A stretch of DNA of 64,000 bases from contig JADJXF010000008.1 in NCBI GenBank assembly GCA_016715995.1, positions 372,001 through 436,000 on the forward strand. Direction: 5' to 3'. Position 1 is the first letter of the stretch. Each line of letters begins with the position of its first letter. The notes below the pieces were generated by a model, which saw only the letters and a list, made by a program, of their open reading frames with translations, did not search any database and was not told the origin of the DNA. Positions 58,900-64,000 of this stretch are shown piece after piece. The translations under genes were made by a program, and so were the position numbers. This stretch comes from Flavobacteriales bacterium (GTDB taxonomy: Bacteria; Bacteroidota; Bacteroidia; Flavobacteriales_F; PHOS-HE28).

Positions 58900-61509
58900 G
58901 TGTCCTTTCGCAAGCCATCCCCCTTCGCTTGGTGGTCCGCCCTCTCGGCGGTGCTCCTCCTCACCGCCTGCTCCCAGGAGAAGGACGCCTTCCTCAACCG
59001 CACCTTCCACCGGCTCACCGCGCGCGACAACGGCTGGTTCAACGCCAACGAGAAGCTCAAAGAGAAGGTGATGGACATGGAGGACGCCCATGTCGACAAC
59101 TTTGATGATGTGCTGCCGCTGTTTGTTTACGGCACCGACGTGCAGGCCAAGGCGGCCGTACCCGACCTTGAGAAATGCATCGACAAGTGCTCGCTGGTGA
59201 TCGAACGGCACAGCATGGACATCCAGGGAAAGGAGAGGAACACCTGGATCGATGACGCCTGGTTCGTGATCGCGAAGAGCCAGTTCTACAAACGCAACTA
59301 CTCCGAGGCCGAGCGCGGCTTCACCTATATCGGGCGACGGTTCAAAGGCTCAAACCGCGAGCTGGAGAGCCAGATTTGGGTGGCCCGCACCGCCATCGAG
59401 CTTGAGCAGTTCGCCAAGGCGCGCAGCGCGCTGGACAATGTGCGCGGAAACAAGAAGCTCCCCAAGCGCTTCGACCAAGGCGAGCTGGCCGCGGTGGAAG
59501 CCCACCTGGAGCTGCGCCGCGGCAAGGTGGATGATGCCATCATGCACCTGGAGCGCGCTATCCCGCTGGCCGACCGGAAGCGCGAGCGTGTTCGCTGGGC
59601 CTTCATCCTCGCGCAGCTATACGAGCTAAAAGGACAGGAGGAGAAGGCCATCGCGCAGTACGCGCAAGTGGTGAAGATGAGCCCGCCCTACGAAATCGCC
59701 TTCCACGCGCAGATCTTCCAGGCGCTCGCCTTCAACAAGGGCGATTCCAAGGCCTTGCGCAAGAAGCTCGTCGCAATGCTGCGCGACGATAAGCACATCG
59801 ACCACTTCGACATGATCCATTACGCGCTGGCGGACCTGGACCTGAAGGAGCGGAAGAAACCAGAGGCACTCGAGCGGCTGCGCACCAGCGTGCGGGTTAG
59901 CACCACGGACACCAAGCAGAAGGCCAAGAGCTTCCTGAAGCTGGCCGACATCTATTTCGATGACCGCGCTTACGTGCCTGCGCAGCAGTACTACGACAGC
60001 ACGCGCACCCTGCTGAGCGAAGAGCATGCACGCTACGAGGAGGTGGATACGCGAGCACGCGTGCTCGGCGACCTGGTGGAGCAGCTCAACATCATCGAAC
60101 GCGAGGACAGCCTGCAAGAGCTGATGGGCCTCGACCCGGAGGAACTGGAGAAGAAGATCCGCGGCATGATTCGCGAGCGCGAACAGGCTGAAGCGGAGCG
60201 CGAGCGCCAGGAAGAATTGGCCCGTGAGCAGCTATCGCCATCCGGGAATGCGCCTCCGCCCCCGGGCACCGGTGGCCGCGGCAACTGGTATTTCTACGAC
60301 CCGCAGCAGATCGGCCGTGGCTTGAGCAGCTTCCGTAAAAAATGGGGCAATCGGCCGCTGGAGGACAACTGGCGCCGCAAGGACCGAAGCGGAAGCGCCG
60401 TTGCCCAGCAGGATGAGGAGGAAGAAGAGGAGGGACCCGACAGCAAGGAGAAGGCCGAGGCCGAATGGAAGGACCCCTCATTCTATATGCGCGACATTCC
60501 GAAGGACGAGGCGGCTGTGGAGGCCTCCAATGCGCGCATCTGCTCGGCGCTGTACACGAGCGGCATGATCTACAAGGAGCAACTCAAGGACATCGACAAC
60601 GCGATCGAGAGCTTCGAGGTGCTCAACAACCGGTTCGAAGAATGCCGGTACACGCCCGAGAGCCACTACCAGCTCTATCGGATTTACCTAGAAAAGGAGC
60701 GCAATGGCTGGTTCTCCCTGGATGGCATGGGGTCTCAGACCTATGCGGACATCATCCTGGAGCGTTGGCCCGATTCGGAGTTCGCGCGCTTGGTGCGCGA
60801 CCCCAACATCCTGCAGGCCGATGAGGCCCGCCGCAAGGATGAGGAGGTCGCGTATAAGGACGTGTACCAGATGTACCGCGAGTACGCGTACTTCCCGGTG
60901 ATCACCGCATGCGACCGCGTAATCGCCGATGAGCCGTACAATCACTTCCGTCCCAAGTACCATTTCCTCAAGGCCATGGCAATTGGCGGCACGCGCAACA
61001 TTCCGGCCTACCGTACGGCCCTGTCCGTGGTGAAGACCCAATTCCCCGGAACAGAAGAGGCGCAGCGCGCCGACGAACTGCTCGCCAGCCTGGATGGGGG
61101 TGATGGCGCGCCGAAGCCAAAACCCCCGTCAGCACCGGTGTATGACAAGAAGGATGGCGCCCATTATTACGTGGTGGTGGTGCCCAACCGGGCCACGGAC
61201 ATCACAACTGCGAAGGCAGCCGTAGCCGACTTCAACAGCACCTATTTCGGCCACACGCCACTGGAGGTAACCAGCACCTTCCTCGGCACGGATTACCAAG
61301 TAGTGCTCGTGAATCCCCTGCCGGATAAGGCCAAGGCGCTGGAGTACCACGGGCTCTTCGTCGCCAATGCCGATCTCCTGCTGGGCCTCAACGACCAGGA
61401 CTATCCGGCCTTCGCCATCACCACAGAGAACTACGCGCTGCTTTACCAGTCGAAGGACGTGCCGGCATACATGATGTTCTTTCAGCAGAATTACCTTGAC
61501 CGTCAGTAG
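58900..61509 (+). CDS. porW: Type IX secretion lipoprotein PorW/SprE
   Basis: 869 residues from GTG 58900. The signal peptide has lipobox LLLTACSQ (Cys24). The N-terminal signature NRTFHRLTARDNGWFNANEKLKE is the typical start of SprE/PorW. Tetratricopeptide-like helical repeats follow (~95-380: YSEAERGFTYIGRRF, DDAIMHLERAIPLA, EEKAIAQYAQVVKM). Then come a charged Pro-rich linker (~440-530) with GNWYFYDPQQIGRG, a second TPR block (~560-720), and a C-terminal domain that includes YYVVVVPN and FNSTYFGHTPLEVT. PorW/SprE links the outer and inner parts of the type IX secretion/gliding machine. Location next to bactofilin and ATP synthase genes agrees with other Bacteroidota. Confidence 0.9.
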   Translation: MSFRKPSPFAWWSALSAVLLLTACSQEKDAFLNRTFHRLTARDNGWFNANEKLKEKVMDMEDAHVDNFDDVLPLFVYGTDVQAKAAVPDLEKCIDKCSLVIERHSMDIQGKERNTWIDDAWFVIAKSQFYKRNYSEAERGFTYIGRRFKGSNRELESQIWVARTAIELEQFAKARSALDNVRGNKKLPKRFDQGELAAVEAHLELRRGKVDDAIMHLERAIPLADRKRERVRWAFILAQLYELKGQEEKAIAQYAQVVKMSPPYEIAFHAQIFQALAFNKGDSKALRKKLVAMLRDDKHIDHFDMIHYALADLDLKERKKPEALERLRTSVRVSTTDTKQKAKSFLKLADIYFDDRAYVPAQQYYDSTRTLLSEEHARYEEVDTRARVLGDLVEQLNIIEREDSLQELMGLDPEELEKKIRGMIREREQAEAERERQEELAREQLSPSGNAPPPPGTGGRGNWYFYDPQQIGRGLSSFRKKWGNRPLEDNWRRKDRSGSAVAQQDEEEEEEGPDSKEKAEAEWKDPSFYMRDIPKDEAAVEASNARICSALYTSGMIYKEQLKDIDNAIESFEVLNNRFEECRYTPESHYQLYRIYLEKERNGWFSLDGMGSQTYADIILERWPDSEFARLVRDPNILQADEARRKDEEVAYKDVYQMYREYAYFPVITACDRVIADEPYNHFRPKYHFLKAMAIGGTRNIPAYRTALSVVKTQFPGTEEAQRADELLASLDGGDGAPKPKPPSAPVYDKKDGAHYYVVVVPNRATDITTAKAAVADFNSTYFGHTPLEVTSTFLGTDYQVVLVNPLPDKAKALEYHGLFVANADLLLGLNDQDYPAFAITTENYALLYQSKDVPAYMMFFQQNYLDRQ

Positions 61510-61528
61510 GATAACTAGACAACGAGGC

Positions 61529-61536
61529 TATATTTG
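61529..61536 (+). promoter_or_regulatory. -7 promoter box of the bactofilin gene
   Basis: TATATTTG matches TAnnTTTG at all positions, 36 bases before the ATG at 61573. Confidence 0.6.
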
Positions 61537-61572
61537 CCTGCGAGGCCACAAACTTTTCTAAGCCCAGGGACC

Positions 61573-62028
61573 ATGTTCCGCAGCGACAAACCCGCACCTG
61601 AGACCATGAACAAGCCCAACGAACCCGTCAGCCCCGGCAAGATCAACAGCATCATGGAGGGCACCTCCATTGAAGGCGAGATCAAGAGCGATAGCAACAT
61701 CCGCATCGACGGCCGAGTGAAGGGAACGGTGAACGCGCGCGGCCGCGTCATCGTGGGCCAATCGGGCATCATCGAGGGTGAGGTGATCTGCCAGAGCAGC
61801 GATGTCGAGGGCACGGTGATCGGCAAGATCAACTGCCAGGATCTGCTGAGCCTGAAAGCAACCGCGAAGCTGCAAGGGGACATCAACACGAAGAAGCTCG
61901 CGATTGAGCCCGGCGCGGTGTTCACCGGCAACTGCAGTATGGCCGGTGGCGTGGTGAAGGAGATGGACCCCGCCCGCCTGCAGACCGCCCCTCGTCCTGA
62001 GCAGCCGTCCGCGCAAGCCTCCCGCTGA
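61573..62028 (+). CDS. Bactofilin
   Basis: 151 residues from ATG 61573. The central ~35-125 is the right-handed beta-helical bactofilin core: short repeats with I/V-x-G-x-V pattern (GTSIEGEIKSDSNIRIDGRVKG, ARGRVIVGQSGIIEGEV, VEGTVIGKINC, LQGDINTKKLAIEPGAVFTG). The flexible N- and C-terminal tails are usual. Polymerises into membrane-associated filaments that place envelope enzymes, which fits the nearby M23 peptidase and the porW/sprE gene just upstream. Confidence 0.92.
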   Translation: MFRSDKPAPETMNKPNEPVSPGKINSIMEGTSIEGEIKSDSNIRIDGRVKGTVNARGRVIVGQSGIIEGEVICQSSDVEGTVIGKINCQDLLSLKATAKLQGDINTKKLAIEPGAVFTGNCSMAGGVVKEMDPARLQTAPRPEQPSAQASR

Positions 62029-62073
62029 ACGGCCATGGTTCATTGAGCCCGCGCCCCTTGGGGTGATGCATCC

Positions 62074-62466
62074 ATGGCGCCCCGCCGCTGGTCATTCCTG
62101 ATTCCTGTCCTACTCTTCACGGCTGCCATGGCCGTGCTCCTATGGTTGGCCTTTTACGCCATACGCATCGCGCCGGAACCGTTGCACGGCTTCATGCTCG
62201 CGTGGTTCGCCATGATCACCATCGTCCTGCATCTGTGGCAGGAGCACGCCATGGTAGCCGACCCGAAGGGCTTTGTGCGCCGGTTCATGGCCGGACTGAT
62301 GCTGAAGATGCTCCTCTCGCTCACGGTGCTCGTGGTGCTGCTTCTGCGCGCCCCCACGGAGACGGTCATGCCATCAGGAATCACCTTCGCGCTGCTCTAC
62401 TTGGCGTTCCTTGCCTTCAGCACGGTGCGACTGAGCGCCCTTTCGCGGCAACTTCCGAAAGCATGA
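62074..62466 (+). CDS. Small membrane protein in the ATP synthase cluster
   Basis: 130 residues with four hydrophobic segments (FLIPVLLFTAAMAVLLWLAFY, GFMLAWFAMITIVLHLW, GLMLKMLLSLTVLVVLLL, ITFALLYLAFLAFSTV). No recognised domain. Its stop overlaps the atpZ start (ATGA), so the two are translated together. Position suggests a role akin to AtpI, an assembly helper of the c-ring, but the sequence gives no proof. Confidence 0.78.
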   Translation: MAPRRWSFLIPVLLFTAAMAVLLWLAFYAIRIAPEPLHGFMLAWFAMITIVLHLWQEHAMVADPKGFVRRFMAGLMLKMLLSLTVLVVLLLRAPTETVMPSGITFALLYLAFLAFSTVRLSALSRQLPKA

Positions 62467-62690
62467 GCACGCCCGACGATCTGCGCAAGGCGCGGAAGGG
62501 CTACGACAATTACCTGCGCTACACCGGCCTCGGCTTCACCATGCTGGGCATCGTTCTCGCGTTCACATTCGGAGGCTGGTGGCTGGACAAGCAGGTGCGC
62601 TGGCCCTTCCCGGTATTCACCCTTGTGCTGAGCCTGCTGGGCATCACCGGTGCCATGCTATACCTATTCAAGGAGACCGGGCGGCGCTGA
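62463..62690 (+). CDS. atpZ: AtpZ/AtpI family protein
   Basis: 75 residues, two membrane helices (LGFTMLGIVLAFTFGGWWLDKQ and FTLVLSLLGITGAMLYLFKE). The YLRYTGLGFTMLG and GGWWLDKQ elements are typical of AtpZ/AtpI proteins encoded ahead of F0 genes, thought to help c-ring assembly or Mg2+ supply. Starts inside the stop of the previous gene. Confidence 0.88.
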   Translation: MSTPDDLRKARKGYDNYLRYTGLGFTMLGIVLAFTFGGWWLDKQVRWPFPVFTLVLSLLGITGAMLYLFKETGRR

Positions 62691-62725
62691 TTTTCCCGCT
62701 CACGTCTCCGATTCACGTGGATCCC

Positions 62726-62733
62726 TACCTTCG
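62726..62733 (+). promoter_or_regulatory. -7 box of atpB
   Basis: TACCTTCG, one mismatch from TAnnTTTG, 32 bases before the atpB ATG. It would give atpB-atpE a promoter separate from atpZ. Confidence 0.45.
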
Positions 62734-62765
62734 CGGCCGCAAAGAAGGGGGCACCCCCGCCTGAG

Positions 62766-63887
62766 ATGTCGCTGAAAGCCTTGCTGCGCCTAGCTTCCCT
62801 GATGACCGGAGCCCTGCTCATGGGCCCTGTTTCCGCGCAGCATGAGGGGCACGACCATGGTCACGACCACGCCATAGAGGCAGTCGCTGCCGCGCACGAT
62901 GCAAGCGAAGGACAGCATGAGGAGGCCAAGACCGGCTTCGATGCCGGCGCGTTGATCATGGGCCACATCGGCGATGAGCATGGTTGGCACCTCTGGGGCC
63001 ACACGAGCCTGCCACTGCCGGTGATTCTGTTCGATACTGAGCGTGGCCTGCAGGTCTTCAGCAGCAGCCGCTTCGATCATGGCCATGCGACTTACGAGGG
63101 CTACGCTCTCGTGGACCACCGGGTGGCAGCGGTTGATGCCAACGGCAACGTGGACGAGGCCGCATCCGCGAACATCTGGGACATCAGCATCACCAAGAAT
63201 GTGATGAGCCTATTCGTGAGCCTCGGTCTCCTGCTCATCATCTTCATCGGCGTGGCCAAGGCCTACACGCGCCGGGCCGGCCAAGCACCCACCGGGCTGC
63301 AGAACCTGCTGGAGCCCATCATCCTATTCGTGCGCGATGATGTGGCCAAGAGCGCTATCGGGCACAAGTACGAGCGCTTCATGCCGTACCTGCTCACGGC
63401 CTTCTTCTTCATCTTCCTCAACAATCTCATGGGCCTGGTGCCCTTCTTCCCAGGCGGCGCCAACCTCACGGGCAACATCGCGGTGACCCTCGTGCTCGCG
63501 CTGCTCACGTTTATTATCGTCACGGTGAACGGCAGCAAGCACTACTGGCACCACATCTTCGCTATGCCAGGGGTGCCTGGCTGGGTGCTGGGCATCCTCA
63601 CGCCGGTGGAGATCCTGGGCATGTTCCTGAAGCCCTTCGTGCTCATGATCCGACTCTTCGCCAACATCACGGCGGGGCACATCATCGCGCTCAGCTTCTT
63701 CAGCCTGATCTTCGTATTCGGAGAGAGCAGCGCGGGCGCCGGCTTCGGCGTTGCCATCGGCTCATGGGCCTTCACCGTCTTCATGACGTGCCTCGAATTG
63801 CTCGTGGCCTTCATTCAAGCATACGTCTTCACATTCCTCAGCGCCATGTACATCGGTGCTGCCGTTGAGGAGCCGCATCACCACTAG
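62766..63887 (+). CDS. atpB: F0F1 ATP synthase subunit a
   Basis: 373 residues. A signal-like N-terminus (LLRLASLMTGALLMGPVSA) and a His-rich stretch (HEGHDHGHDH) precede a long extension, as in other Bacteroidota. The core has five to six helices. The essential Arg is in LKPFVLMIRLFANITAGHI (about R296), with Asn/His partners, and ELLVAFIQAYVFTFLSAMYI forms the last helix facing the c-ring. Conducts protons across the inner membrane to turn the rotor. atpE follows after 25 bases. Confidence 0.96.
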   Translation: MSLKALLRLASLMTGALLMGPVSAQHEGHDHGHDHAIEAVAAAHDASEGQHEEAKTGFDAGALIMGHIGDEHGWHLWGHTSLPLPVILFDTERGLQVFSSSRFDHGHATYEGYALVDHRVAAVDANGNVDEAASANIWDISITKNVMSLFVSLGLLLIIFIGVAKAYTRRAGQAPTGLQNLLEPIILFVRDDVAKSAIGHKYERFMPYLLTAFFFIFLNNLMGLVPFFPGGANLTGNIAVTLVLALLTFIIVTVNGSKHYWHHIFAMPGVPGWVLGILTPVEILGMFLKPFVLMIRLFANITAGHIIALSFFSLIFVFGESSAGAGFGVAIGSWAFTVFMTCLELLVAFIQAYVFTFLSAMYIGAAVEEPHHH

Positions 63888-63912
63888 AACCTTCACAAAC
63901 AACCACGTTCCC

Positions 63913-64000
63913 ATGTTCCTCTCTGTTCTCCTCGACCTCGGCACCGGTTACGGTATCGCTGCTCTCGGCGCTGGTCTCGCTGCCCTCGGTGCTGGTGTAG
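63913..64000 (+). CDS. atpE: F0F1 ATP synthase subunit c (start only; gene runs past window end)
   Basis: First 29 codons visible: a hydrophobic start (LSVLLDLGTG) and then the Gly/Ala-rich first helix of subunit c (IAALGAGLAALGAGV). The proton-carrying carboxylate lies in the second helix, outside the window. Codon choice (GCT, GGT, CTC) differs from neighbours that use GCG/GCC, GGC and CTG, which agrees with very high expression. Confidence 0.9.
   Translation, partial: MFLSVLLDLGTGYGIAALGAGLAALGAGV

Noticed and set aside
1..64000. CRISPR arrays, integrases, transposases, rRNA
   Set aside because: No regularly spaced identical repeats with unique spacers, no DDE/serine/tyrosine recombinase motifs in recognised genes, and no rRNA-like sequence were seen.

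Overview
The window looks like a chromosomal segment of a GC-rich member of the Bacteroidota, most likely Flavobacteriales. The evidence is a PorW/SprE-type lipoprotein of the type IX secretion system, proteins with a Bacteroidota-style C-terminal sorting domain, a bactofilin next to atpZ-atpB-atpE with a long N-terminal extension on subunit a, a methylmalonyl-CoA epimerase, and -7 promoter boxes of the TAnnTTTG type (often TAnCTTCG here) a few bases ahead of start codons. No rRNA, CRISPR array, integrase or transposase was recognised. One tRNA was found.

Left part (1-16.1 kb) is accessory-like. An Eco57I-class DNA methyltransferase (cut by the window edge) follows a PLD-nuclease/SNF2-helicase gene that carries one extra base near 4289. 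Upstream lies an HsdM N-terminal fragment that breaks off into a palindrome-rich segment. Next come an unrecognised Arg/His-rich protein, a 16-unit array of degenerate 21-bp repeats, a small fibronectin-III protein, a secreted or outer-membrane protein, a 740-bp gene-poor stretch and a NarL-type regulator. A tightly packed four-gene operon (SH3-CHAP hydrolase, M19-dipeptidase-like lipoprotein, two outer-membrane-like proteins) follows.

Middle part (16.4-40 kb): a large secreted metalloprotease with a duplicated Asp/Asn-rich C-terminal module; a TetR-TolC-adaptor-RND efflux operon with a candidate autoregulatory operator; a LytTR regulator; asnS; a LigB-like dioxygenase; an ArsC-like protein; a T9SS cargo protein; rpoN with a membrane protein; galE; a polytopic glycosyltransferase-like protein; a CAU-anticodon tRNA; a HAD phosphatase; and methylmalonyl-CoA epimerase.

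Right part (40-64 kb) is mainly core and envelope biology: a conserved secreted protein, a DUF1684 protein with a small lipoprotein, a 2,023-residue alpha-2-macroglobulin with an intact CAEQ thioester motif, a FAD oxidoreductase, a lone receiver protein, dxr-rseP, a cysteine-less ArsC-like protein, tsaC, an LtaS-like sulfatase, a Rieske lipoprotein, a GH3-family protein, an M23 peptidase, porW/sprE, bactofilin and the start of the F0 ATP synthase cluster. The genes at 57.9-62.0 kb (M23 peptidase, PorW/SprE, bactofilin) form an envelope and secretion neighbourhood beside the ATP synthase genes. All calls rest on reading the sequence and on family knowledge; no database search was run.
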